Assembly (NCBI GenBank): GCA_963674575.2
Contig: CAXXQT010000005.1
Location: forward strand, 372,001 to 436,000
Length of the DNA: 64,000 bases
Origin: JAAYAY01 sp963674575
GTDB taxonomy: Bacteria > Planctomycetota > Planctomycetia > Pirellulales > Thermoguttaceae
Reading direction: 5' to 3'
Positions 1-7,662 of this stretch are shown here, piece after piece; positions within the stretch are counted from its first letter, which is position 1; every line of letters starts with the position of its first letter. The notes below the pieces were generated by a model, which was not told the origin of the DNA, searched no databases, and saw nothing but the letters and a program-made list of their open reading frames with translations. The translations under genes were made by a program, and so were the position numbers.

Positions 1-166
1 AGCAGCGCAGATTGCAGCCGCTCGCCCGCACGAACACGCTTGCCGTTCCCGTCAGGAAACCTTCTCCCTGGATGGACTCGTAGATTTCGGCAATTCGCAT
101 CGAGGCTTCACTTCGCTTGGTGAGCCGTGCGGCCCGGGATTGCTGGTGAGCGGGAAAAACAGTCAT
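1..166 (-). CDS. queE: 7-carboxy-7-deazaguanine synthase QueE (5' part only)
   Basis: Only the N-terminal part is present; the gene runs off the left edge. QueE is a radical-SAM enzyme that converts 6-carboxytetrahydropterin to 7-carboxy-7-deazaguanine in queuosine synthesis. The motifs ESIQGEG and CNLRC (start of the iron-sulfur CxxxCxxC) are visible. The ATG at 166 overlaps the queC stop as ATGA, which suggests translational coupling. An internal ATG at 100 gives the usual family N-terminus MRIAEIYES, so the first 22 residues may be an extension or untranslated. Confidence 0.85.
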   Translation of the reverse strand, partial: MTVFPAHQQSRAARLTKRSEASMRIAEIYESIQGEGFLTGTASVFVRASGCNLRC

Positions 167-852
167 GGCTGGTAGAAAATCGGATCCACGAGTCCCGCGT
201 CGGCAAATCCCTTGCGGCGAAGCTGGCAGGCATCGCAACGACCGCAACTTACGCCCTCGCTGCTCGGGTCGTAGCATGTGTGGGTCAGGGCGTAGTCGAC
301 CTCCAACTCCGTCCCGCGGCAGATGATCTCCGCCTTGCTCAGGCGGATCAGCGGGGCATGAACGGCAAAGTGGAGCGTTCCCTCCACGCCCGCCTTGGTG
401 GCCAGGTTGGCCGTCCGCTCGAAGGCCTTGATGAACTCGGGGCGGCAGTCGGGATAGCCGCTGTAATCGACGGCGTTGACGCCGATGAACAGGTCGGCTG
501 CTCCTACCGCCTCGGCAAAGGCCAGGGCCATGGAGAGCATGACCGTATTGCGGGCCGGCACGTAGGTGACCGGGATCCCCTGCCCCATCTCCGCGTCGCC
601 CCGATCCTTGGGCACGTCGATCTCGGCCGTCAGGGCGCTGGCGCCAAAAGCCGACAGGTCGATCCGCAGAATCTCGTGCCGCACGACGCCCAAGGCGGCA
701 GCCACGCGTCTGGCGGCTTCGAGTTCGAACCGGTGGCGCTGCCCGTAGTCGACGGTCAGGGCGCAGACCTCGAACCCCTCGCTCTGGGCGATTGCAGCGG
801 TGGTGGCGGAATCGAGCCCTCCCGAGAGGAGGACAATGGCGGGCTTCGGCAT
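163..852 (-). CDS. queC: 7-cyano-7-deazaguanine synthase QueC
   Basis: ATP-dependent enzyme that turns 7-carboxy-7-deazaguanine into preQ0 for queuosine tRNA modification; cytosolic. The protein is 229 aa, normal for the family. The PP-loop SGGLDS is at residues 10-15, and the C-terminal zinc cysteines are seen in HTCYD and SCGRCDAC. The start at MPKPAIVLLSGG was chosen over an upstream in-frame ATG at 885 because the family begins just before the PP-loop. It is followed by queE with an ATGA overlap and is divergent from queF, so the 81-bp gap 853-933 must carry both promoters. Confidence 0.95.
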   Translation of the reverse strand: MPKPAIVLLSGGLDSATTAAIAQSEGFEVCALTVDYGQRHRFELEAARRVAAALGVVRHEILRIDLSAFGASALTAEIDVPKDRGDAEMGQGIPVTYVPARNTVMLSMALAFAEAVGAADLFIGVNAVDYSGYPDCRPEFIKAFERTANLATKAGVEGTLHFAVHAPLIRLSKAEIICRGTELEVDYALTHTCYDPSSEGVSCGRCDACQLRRKGFADAGLVDPIFYQP

Positions 853-933
853 GGGACGGCTCACCCGAGTCCAGGGGTTTCCCAAAACCCTCTATCATGC
901 CAAAATATTGGGTTTCCGAAAAGGAGCCATGCC

Positions 934-1299
934 GTGACCGACGATTTTCGCCAGATCCTCGAAACCTTCGAAAACCAGTACCCTGACCGGGATTACGAGA
1001 TCGAAATCGTGGCCCCCGAGTTCACGTCCGTGTGTCCCAAGACGGGCCAGCCCGACTTCGGCACCATGACGATCCGCTACGTCCCCGACCAGAAGTGCGT
1101 GGAGCTGAAGAGCCTGAAGTTCTACCTTCAACGCTACCGAAACGAGGGGATTTTCTACGAGAACGTGACCAACCGGATCCTGGAGGACCTGGTGGCTGCC
1201 ATCGAGCCCCGTCGAATCACCCTCGAAGCCGCCTTTACCGCCCGGGGCGGAATCACAACCACGGTGACGGCCAAGTTCGAGAAGAAAGCGAGGGGCTGA
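934..1299 (+). CDS. queF: NADPH-dependent 7-cyano-7-deazaguanine reductase QueF
   Basis: Reduces the nitrile of preQ0 to the aminomethyl group of preQ1, the last free-base step before tRNA insertion. The protein is 121 aa, the short (type I) form. The covalent-thioimide cysteine is Cys34 in FTSVCPKTGQPDFG, and the substrate-binding stretch ELKSLKFYL follows. The start is GTG at 934, with AAGGAG at 921-926 seven bases upstream; the ATG at 929 is out of frame and stops at once. Divergent from queC-queE, so three queuosine genes sit together. Confidence 0.95.
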   Translation: MTDDFRQILETFENQYPDRDYEIEIVAPEFTSVCPKTGQPDFGTMTIRYVPDQKCVELKSLKFYLQRYRNEGIFYENVTNRILEDLVAAIEPRRITLEAAFTARGGITTTVTAKFEKKARG

Positions 1300-1475
1300 A
1301 AGCGGAAAGCTGGGGGGGCGTTTTTCGGCTCTTCGATGTTCGGGTTTTGCGGCAGACGGGATATAATGGGGCGGAGTCGCCAGTCTGCCCTTTGCGAGGC
1401 GCCTGTTGGCCACCGTTTGTGTCCATGGTGTCGAAGACAATCCGGTTTTTGCCTGGAGTTCGGAAGGTACGTCCC

Positions 1476-1685
1476 ATGTCACCCGATCCTCAGTCTCTTC
1501 TGAACGCCGCTCTTCAACTGTCTCAAGAAGATCGCTGGACTCTTGTGTCGCGGCTTCTTGAGTCGATGCCGGCGGAGGTCTCAACGCTTGCAGCAGACGA
1601 CCCGGACCTCGTTGCTGAATTGGACCGACGCTTTGCCAATCCAGAGGGGGCAGTCCCCTGGTCGGAGCTTCAGGCAGAAGAGTGA
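1476..1685 (+). CDS. addiction-module antitoxin (PF09720-like)
   Basis: 69-aa acidic protein starting MSPDPQSLLNAALQLSQEDR with the pattern LxxRLLESMP, then a C-terminal acidic tail ending SELQAEE. This matches the small putative addiction-module component family that is encoded just before ParE/RelE-type toxins. Its stop codon shares one base with the start of the toxin ORF (TGATG), the usual coupled arrangement. The toxin itself is interrupted, so this antitoxin may be an orphan. Confidence 0.75.
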   Translation: MSPDPQSLLNAALQLSQEDRWTLVSRLLESMPAEVSTLAADDPDLVAELDRRFANPEGAVPWSELQAEE

Positions 1686-1987
1686 TGGCCAAGATTGACA
1701 TCTTCTTTCATAGGCTGGCCGCTGGTGAATATCGATCGGCACGCAAATGGTATCTGGAGTGATCGCCAGGCGCCGCCGAACGATTTCGTGATGCCGTGGC
1801 AGGAGCCGTTGAGCGAATCAGCCGCGATTACGAAGCCTTGCCTCGATTGGGGAAGAAGTACCGGTGGGCCCGAGTTGACGGATTCCCGTATATGCTTGTC
1901 ACGAGAATGCAGGCTGACGGTGGAATCATGATCGTTGCGGTTGCCCATACGAGTCGACGGCCGAAGTACTGGCGGAATCGACGTTGA
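1685..1987 (+). pseudogene. ParE/RelE-type toxin with an in-frame stop
   Basis: Starting at ATG 1685 the frame reads 25 residues ending in RSARKWYLE, then TGA at 1760-1762, then continues in the same frame as SPGAAERFRDAVAGAVERIS and on to a typical ParE end with VDGFPYMLVTRM, IMIVAVAHTSRRPKYW. The frame never shifts; a single CGA-to-TGA change would explain the stop, because arginine fits there. Intact length would be about 100 aa, normal for ParE. A GTG at 1796 could restart translation but would lose the N-terminal helix. Probably inactive. Confidence 0.75.
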
Positions 1988-2061
1988 ATGGCCGTTGCGA
2001 AGAGACAATGCTTCAGAAGAACGTTATCATGCGACGATGCTAGCAGAGTATTGAGGGGAAG

Positions 2062-2529
2062 GTGGGAGAAGTGGAACCGACGGACGAACTGAATCCGTAT
2101 CGCTCTCCGGAGCAGACCGAGTACGACGATGCCGAGCCGGAGTTGCCTCCGCTGCCGAGCTATCGCCCGGAGAAGGACCGAGTGCTCTGGGCATTGTTGA
2201 TTGTCTGGGCGATCGGCGGTGCCTTGGCGGTGTTTGTTGCCGAGGATCTTTCTCGAATCGTTGACGTCGCTGCGGGGATCGCCACCGTGATCCTGATTCT
2301 GCGATGGTGTGACTACGATCGGCAGGAGAGAGCGATCAACCGATGGCCGTTCTTTGGAGTGATGATGATCCTATGCCCGGGGCCGGCGTTGGTTCTCCCC
2401 ATCTACTTTTTGAGGACGCGAGGGCTTCGCGGATTGTGGTCGACCGCCAAGGCGTTTGGGTTCTTCGTTCTGATGGTTACTGTTGCCGCGCTCGGCATGT
2501 TGGGTGCGAGCGTGTTGATGTGGGAATGA
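2062..2529 (+). CDS. planctomycete membrane protein with NPYRSP N-terminus
   Basis: 155 aa. The first 50 residues are soluble and acidic/proline-rich, beginning with NPYRSPEQ, a motif I know from many planctomycete membrane proteins. About four hydrophobic segments follow (from VLWALLIVWAIGGALAVF through LMVTVAALGMLGASVLMW). The start is a GTG with GAGGGG just upstream. No enzymatic motif is visible; the function is unknown. Convergent with ppsR, nine bases apart. Confidence 0.65.
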   Translation: MGEVEPTDELNPYRSPEQTEYDDAEPELPPLPSYRPEKDRVLWALLIVWAIGGALAVFVAEDLSRIVDVAAGIATVILILRWCDYDRQERAINRWPFFGVMMILCPGPALVLPIYFLRTRGLRGLWSTAKAFGFFVLMVTVAALGMLGASVLMWE

Positions 2530-2538
2530 GTCCCAGGA

Positions 2539-3348
2539 TCACTTCTCCTCTTTCGGTCCGCGCAGCAGTTCGATAATCTCCCGTCCTGCCTCCTCTACCG
2601 ACTTGTTCGTCACGTCGATACGCCGCCAGCGGTGCTTTGTGCACAGTCGCCGAGCGAGTTGGACTTCCTTCTGGGACTGGGCGAACGAGGCGTAGCTTTC
2701 TACCGGGATTCCCTCCTGGTCGGCGCGAATGCGGCGCAGTTCGGCAAGCCGTTCGGGTTGAACGATCAGACAGAAGACTTTTTCAGAAGGGACGGCCAGA
2801 AGCGCCTCGGGCGGTTCCATCTCGGGGATCAGCGGCACGTTGGCGGCGAACCAGCCACGGTAGGCCAGGTAGAGCATGGTGGGCGTCTTCATCGAGCGGG
2901 AGACTCCCACCAGCACCACCTCGGCCCGGTTGAGTTCTTCCATCCGGTGCCCGTCGTCGTGGCGGAAGGCAAAGTCGACGGCCTCGATTTCCCGCGACCG
3001 GGTTTCCAACCGTTCCTCGAACAGGCCGGGCATCTCCTGGGGAGTGAGGCTTAGCACGGTTGCCAACCGTTCGAGGAGGGGACCGAGCATGTCGAGGGCC
3101 TCCACGTTGCATCGCCTTGCCTGGTCAAACATCGTCTTGCGCAGCTCGTCGGAGACCAGGGTGTGGAGGATCAAGGAAGGCCCTGCCGAGGCCTCTTCGA
3201 CCACCCCAGTCACCTGATCTGCGGTGCGGACGTTCGGTCGACGCTCGATCCGTACGTCGGCGCCGGCAAATTGAACAAGGGCGGCCTGAACGACTCGTTC
3301 GGCCGTGCCGCCCGTGGCATCGGAAACGATGAAAAGGGTCGGCTTCAT
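2539..3348 (-). CDS. ppsR: pyruvate, phosphate dikinase regulatory protein (DUF299)
   Basis: Bifunctional serine/threonine kinase and Pi-dependent phosphorylase that switches pyruvate,phosphate dikinase or PEP synthase off and on. The protein is 269 aa, as expected. The N-terminus is MKPTLFIVSDATGGTAERV and the P-loop GVSRSMKT is at residues 148-155. An upstream in-frame ATG at 3432 would add 28 low-complexity residues and is rejected. No Shine-Dalgarno is seen; the ATG is abutted by pyrimidine-rich heptads (3350-3377). Confidence 0.92.
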   Translation of the reverse strand: MKPTLFIVSDATGGTAERVVQAALVQFAGADVRIERRPNVRTADQVTGVVEEASAGPSLILHTLVSDELRKTMFDQARRCNVEALDMLGPLLERLATVLSLTPQEMPGLFEERLETRSREIEAVDFAFRHDDGHRMEELNRAEVVLVGVSRSMKTPTMLYLAYRGWFAANVPLIPEMEPPEALLAVPSEKVFCLIVQPERLAELRRIRADQEGIPVESYASFAQSQKEVQLARRLCTKHRWRRIDVTNKSVEEAGREIIELLRGPKEEK

Positions 3349-3349
3349 A

Positions 3350-3377
3350 GGAGGCTGGAGGCTGAAGGGTGGTGATT
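3350..3377. repeat. degenerate heptanucleotide spacer upstream of ppsR
   Basis: On the plus strand the unit GGAGGCT occurs twice, followed by the degenerate heptads GAAGGGT and GGTGATT. On the mRNA strand this reads as CCUCC-rich sequence directly before the ppsR ATG, that is, anti-Shine-Dalgarno-like rather than Shine-Dalgarno. It belongs with the similar loci near 1295, 22859, 56026 and 56814. Confidence 0.5.
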
Positions 3378-3428
3378 GGCAGGGTGGGCCGGATTTGCGG
3401 TCTCCCTGCTCGTGGGAGGCCACAGACC

Positions 3429-4703
3429 TCACTTGTCGCGGAGGCGGACGGTGGGGGAGTCTCCGTATTCGATGGCGACGGGCATGCCGTCGCGAACGAT
3501 GGAGAGTCGGGCGGCCTCGGTGACGAGCTCGTTGATTGAGCTGTTGGCCGGCGTGGCGAGCAGGCCGCGGTCGTCAATCTCGGCCAGGCATTTCTGGCGG
3601 GCTGCCAGGGCGGCGCCGCCTTCCAGCCCCTCGCCGGCAGCATTCGTAGTCATCGCGGCCAGGGCCAGGGCCTCGATCGACTCGAAACCGTAGCCGACCG
3701 GCTTGAGGCCAGGGCCCTCGTAGGGCACGAGCCGGAAATAGTCGGGGCTGACGAAGCGGAAATGGGCCCCGCTGCTGTCATCGACGTAGCCCTGCTGGAC
3801 GCCGCGATACTGGTCGTCATGTTTGAGGACGGCCCCGCAGTCGTCTCCCTCGCAATAGAGGACGAGGCACTGGTCATTCATGCCGGCACCCTTGTCGGGA
3901 TAGCCCAGTCCGTCCGTCACGCTCAGGACGGCGCCGTTTTCCCACACCACGCGGCCCGCGGCCCACATGTAGCCCACGTTGCCGTTGGGGAAGGTGCCCT
4001 CCACGCCGCGAACGGAGACTTCGACGGGCTTAAGGCCCGTGATGAAGTAGACCAGGTCCACGTAGTGGCAGCCCACGTAGGTGAAGGGGTCGCTGTTCTC
4101 CCGGGTGAACCAATTCTGGAAGTTGGAGTGCCGGTAGTAATACGGTTCGATCATCTTCGCTTCACCGGCGCGCACCGCGCCGAAACGGCCGGCACGGTAG
4201 AGACGCCGGGCGTCGAGGGACCGGCGGTCGAACCGCTTGTGGTATTCCACGCCCACGAAGAGGCCCTTTTCCCGAGCCAAACGTTCGATCTCAACCGATT
4301 TGGCGTAGGTGGGCACCAGCGGCTTGACGGCCAGGACGTGCTGGTTGCACTCCAAGGCCGCGTGGATCACCTGGCCATGAACGTGGTCGGGAACGGCCAC
4401 CACGACCAGGTTTCGCGGCGGCAGGGCAGCGATCACTTCGCGGTAGAGGTCGGGAAGCATCGTGTCGTCGGGCGCATCGAGCGGCGGGTGGGCCTCGAAA
4501 CTCTGGCCGGGGAAACCCTGTTTCAGGTTCTCCGACTCGGCCAGGGCTCGTAGCGGGGCCGGATTCAAGGCGCAGACCTTGATGGTCCCCACCAACCCGA
4601 CACGCTGCAACTGGTAGAGTGAGGGCAGGATCTGGTCGTGGGTGATCATGCCGCCGCCGACCACGACGACTTCGAGCGGTTCTTGGGAGCGGATCATTGG
4701 CAT
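3429..4703 (-). CDS. Gfo/Idh/MocA family oxidoreductase
   Basis: NAD(P)-dependent sugar or inositol dehydrogenase-type protein, 424 aa. The Rossmann motif is VVVVGGGMI near residues 12-20, followed by the VVVAVPDHVH strand and a VKPLVPT segment in place of the usual EKP of the family. The C-terminal domain has GVEYHKRFD and GCHYVDLVYFITG. Its start overlaps the end of the upstream aminotransferase by ten bases, so the two are one transcription unit. Substrate cannot be assigned; the pairing suggests an amino-sugar or inositol-like ketone/amine conversion. Confidence 0.85.
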   Translation of the reverse strand: MPMIRSQEPLEVVVVGGGMITHDQILPSLYQLQRVGLVGTIKVCALNPAPLRALAESENLKQGFPGQSFEAHPPLDAPDDTMLPDLYREVIAALPPRNLVVVAVPDHVHGQVIHAALECNQHVLAVKPLVPTYAKSVEIERLAREKGLFVGVEYHKRFDRRSLDARRLYRAGRFGAVRAGEAKMIEPYYYRHSNFQNWFTRENSDPFTYVGCHYVDLVYFITGLKPVEVSVRGVEGTFPNGNVGYMWAAGRVVWENGAVLSVTDGLGYPDKGAGMNDQCLVLYCEGDDCGAVLKHDDQYRGVQQGYVDDSSGAHFRFVSPDYFRLVPYEGPGLKPVGYGFESIEALALAAMTTNAAGEGLEGGAALAARQKCLAEIDDRGLLATPANSSINELVTEAARLSIVRDGMPVAIEYGDSPTVRLRDK

Positions 4704-6064
4704 GCCTCCTGAACGGCTTCTTCGAGGACGGCGATGCTCTCACGGAGCGGTTCTTCGGTGATGTTCAGCGGCGGCGAGACTTTGACAGAGGCTCCGGCGT
4801 AGCCGACCGGGGCGAACATGAGCAGCCCCTTTTCGACGCAGCGACGGACGATATCGGCCGCGCGGGGCGAATTGGGCTCGATCCCGCCGGGATGGACGAT
4901 GTGGAGCGAGGCCACCAGGCCCTTGCCGTGGACCATTCCGATGTGTTGAGGAAAGCGCTCCCAGATCGCTCGAAGGGCCGGCTGGAGAATCTCGCCCATC
5001 TTTTGTGAGTTCTCGACGAGGTCCTCTTCTTCGATGACTTCGAGGCAGGCCAGCGACGCGGCCGCACAGACGGGGTTGCCCGTGTGGGTCGAGGTCATTG
5101 AGCCCGGGGGGTAGAGGTCCATGATTGCCCCACGTCCGATCACGGCCGAGAGGGGCATGCCGCCGGAGATCCCCTTGCCGCAGCAGATCAGGTCGGGAAC
5201 CGTGTCGTAGTGTTCGAATCCCCAGTACTTGCCGGTTCGGCCGAAGCCCGCCTGAACCTCGTCGCAGATCAGCAGGGCCTGGTGCTGGTCGCACCAGGCT
5301 CGCATGGCCTGCATGTATTCGGGGGGCGTGAAACTGGCATTGCCTCCCTGGTAGGTCTCGGTCATCACGCCAGCGACGCGTCCGGGATCTACTCCCTGCT
5401 CTTCAAGGGCCCTGAGGAATCCGTCGAAGCTGGTGTCTTCATGGCGGAACCCGTCGGGGAAGGGAACCTGGACCATGTCGCAATCGAGATTCACGATCCA
5501 TGACTTGAGGCTCGGAATCCCCCCAGCCATCTGGGAGCCCATGGTGCGTCCGTGGAAGGCGTTGTGGAAGGTAACGATGGTGATCTTGTCGTCGCGAATC
5601 TGGTGGCCGTGCGTTCGCGCCAGTTTGATGGCGCACTCAACTGCCTCCGAGCCGGTCGTAAGGAGGAAGACCTTGTCGAGACCTTCGGGGGCAACCTGGG
5701 CGAGCCGCTGGGCCAGGTTGGCGCGGACTTCCGAAGGAAAGCAGTAGTTGTGGGTCAGGCCGTGCTGAATCTGGTCGACCATGGCCTGGCAGATCTTGGG
5801 ATGGCTATGGCCGGCGTTCGTCACGAGAACGCCTGAAGACCAGTCGAGCCACATGTTGCCCCACCGGTCGTGGACCTGAAAGCCCTCGGCGTGGTCCCAG
5901 ACCACGGGGGGCTGGCCGCTCATCGAGCGGGGTTCGAACTGGCGAAGACGCTCGAGGATCGGGACGGACTCGGGGACCGGAATGTCGGTGACGATTCGGC
6001 GATACGGCGTTTCCACGTTCGGGACCTTGCGAGGGGTAAGGTCTTGTCCCATTTCAGCTCCCAT
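4694..6064 (-). CDS. class-III pyridoxal-phosphate aminotransferase
   Basis: 456 aa, fold type I, related to 4-aminobutyrate/ornithine aminotransferases. Visible marks are TTGSEAVECAIKLAR (cofactor phosphate site), FHNAFHGRT, the cofactor aspartate in ICDEVQAGFGRTG (about D268) and the Schiff-base lysine in CCGKGISGG (about K297). It transfers an amino group between an amine and a 2-oxoacid; the substrate is not evident. First gene of a two-gene operon with the oxidoreductase, which it overlaps by ten bases. Confidence 0.9.
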   Translation of the reverse strand: MGAEMGQDLTPRKVPNVETPYRRIVTDIPVPESVPILERLRQFEPRSMSGQPPVVWDHAEGFQVHDRWGNMWLDWSSGVLVTNAGHSHPKICQAMVDQIQHGLTHNYCFPSEVRANLAQRLAQVAPEGLDKVFLLTTGSEAVECAIKLARTHGHQIRDDKITIVTFHNAFHGRTMGSQMAGGIPSLKSWIVNLDCDMVQVPFPDGFRHEDTSFDGFLRALEEQGVDPGRVAGVMTETYQGGNASFTPPEYMQAMRAWCDQHQALLICDEVQAGFGRTGKYWGFEHYDTVPDLICCGKGISGGMPLSAVIGRGAIMDLYPPGSMTSTHTGNPVCAAASLACLEVIEEEDLVENSQKMGEILQPALRAIWERFPQHIGMVHGKGLVASLHIVHPGGIEPNSPRAADIVRRCVEKGLLMFAPVGYAGASVKVSPPLNITEEPLRESIAVLEEAVQEACQ

Positions 6065-6550
6065 GTGATTCTCCTAACGAAAATCGGTCCGCCCGGTGGG
6101 TCGAAGCGGACGCAGGTCTCGTTCTCAGCTCGGCGAAGGAGTGCCGCCACGGATGCCAACGCCAGCGCAATAAAAAAACTCCACCACAGGCCGGCCCGGT
6201 ATTTCGGGGAATCGGTCCCATGAGGAGCACTCTCGGAGCCGATCCCAAAACCATCCTTGCTGCGATCATTCTCCGCCCCGGGGGGAGGCCATCGCGGTGG
6301 TTTTGAGAGAGGCCCTTGGTTGCCGGCAGTGCCGCTACGGATGCCGGCGAGCGTTCGAATTGTGGAAGCAGGGGGGATGACGCCCGCCCGCTGCTTCAAT
6401 CTGTGCGATTATAGCCGCTGCCGGCCGAGTCGCAAGGCCGGGCCCTCCCTATGGCCCCCTTGCAACCAACCTTCCGGAAGCCCAAAATACGACATTGCCG
6501 ATCGATTACTCCTTTCCTTGAGTTCCTTTGCGGAAGAAACGGACCCTGCC
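6065..6550. other. divergent intergenic region without a gene
   Basis: 486 bases between the aminotransferase (minus) and the isomerase-like gene (plus). Open frames exist on both strands but have no family-like features and inconsistent starts. It must hold promoters for both sides; no convincing consensus box or hairpin was recognised. Confidence 0.5.
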
Positions 6551-7564
6551 ATGGCCGACAAGCCCCGAGTGATTCTTACCGGATTTGCCGACGAAGCAGC
6601 GAACAACAAACTGGCGGTGGAACAATTTGCCGCCTTTGCCGCGCTGGGGCTCCAGTATTACAGCATCCGCTTCATCGACCTCGGCGACGGCGTGAAGAAC
6701 GTGATGCAGCTCACCAAGGCCGACATCCGCAAGGTGCGCCAGTTGCAGAATGAGTACGGGTTGAACGTCTCTTCGATCGGGTCGCCGATCGGCAAAGTGA
6801 AGCTGGAAGACGTCGACGACGGCACGTCGAACAAGTTCGTCCCCTTCAAGAAATACCTCAGCCAGGACGTCAAGAAGGTTTGTGAACTGGCCCATGCCTT
6901 TGAGACGAAGTTGATTCGGGGATTCTCTTTCTACCACCCGAAGGGCTCCGATCCCAAGGACCACCTGTCGAAGGCGGTGGACCAATTGGGGCAGATTGCA
7001 GAAGCCTGCCACCGTTCGGACCTGACGTTTGGTCTGGAAGTCGAGGCCAATCTGATCGGGGCCGACGGGCACACCCTTGCCGAGATCTATCGCCAGGTGA
7101 ACCATCCGGCGATGGTCCTGATTTTCGACGGCGCCAACATCGTCGTTCAGGGCTACACCCAGGAAGAGGTCTACGAGCAGTATCTGGCCATGAAGCCCGG
7201 CCTCGGCTGGCTCCATATCAAGGACTATCTGCGTCCGAAGGTGGATAAGAAGGGCGGCCACTTTGACGAGGACAAGATGGCGGGCTTCGTGCCGTCCGAC
7301 CGCGGTTACAGCGGCCACGAGGCGATTATGCGCGACTTCGCCACGATAATTCCCAAGCTGGAACGCAGCCTCAAGCGACGGGGCGTGCCCGGTGTGTTCG
7401 TCGACCTCGAACCCCATGTGAAGGGCGGAGGCCAGTTCGGTGGCTTCAGCGGTCCGGATGGCATGGGCGTGGCCCTCCGCTGCTTCGCGAAGGTGCTCGA
7501 CTACGTGGGAGTCGACTACCACCTCCGTGATTTCGACGACATCCGCGCTGCACGCGGATTCTGA
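6551..7564 (+). CDS. sugar phosphate isomerase/epimerase-like TIM barrel
   Basis: 337 aa, starting MADKPRVILTGFADEA. The pattern GLQYYSIRFID, LGQIAEACHRSDLTFGLEVEAN and WLHIKDYL fits the xylose-isomerase-like TIM-barrel superfamily, with metal-binding Glu/Asp/His residues at the strand ends. Such enzymes isomerise or epimerise sugars or inositols in the cytosol; substrate unknown. The longer in-frame upstream reading is non-coding in character. It lies divergently beside the oxidoreductase/aminotransferase pair, which may point to a shared polyol pathway. Confidence 0.82.
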   Translation: MADKPRVILTGFADEAANNKLAVEQFAAFAALGLQYYSIRFIDLGDGVKNVMQLTKADIRKVRQLQNEYGLNVSSIGSPIGKVKLEDVDDGTSNKFVPFKKYLSQDVKKVCELAHAFETKLIRGFSFYHPKGSDPKDHLSKAVDQLGQIAEACHRSDLTFGLEVEANLIGADGHTLAEIYRQVNHPAMVLIFDGANIVVQGYTQEEVYEQYLAMKPGLGWLHIKDYLRPKVDKKGGHFDEDKMAGFVPSDRGYSGHEAIMRDFATIIPKLERSLKRRGVPGVFVDLEPHVKGGGQFGGFSGPDGMGVALRCFAKVLDYVGVDYHLRDFDDIRAARGF

Positions 7565-7662
7565 ACGGCCTGCGGACTGTTCGCGGAATACGTCGATGGA
7601 TCGTTGATACTCGACCGGGGCCGGGCTTGTCTTGCAGAAGGCTGGAAAGAGGCCGTCTTGGG

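Noticed and set aside
127..933. Plus-strand frame over queC leading into queF
   Set aside because: Antisense shadow of queC; queF has its own GTG and AAGGAG at 921-926.
6054..6399. Minus-strand frames in the aminotransferase upstream region
   Set aside because: Short hydrophobic patch only, no start context, and sequence character of non-coding DNA.
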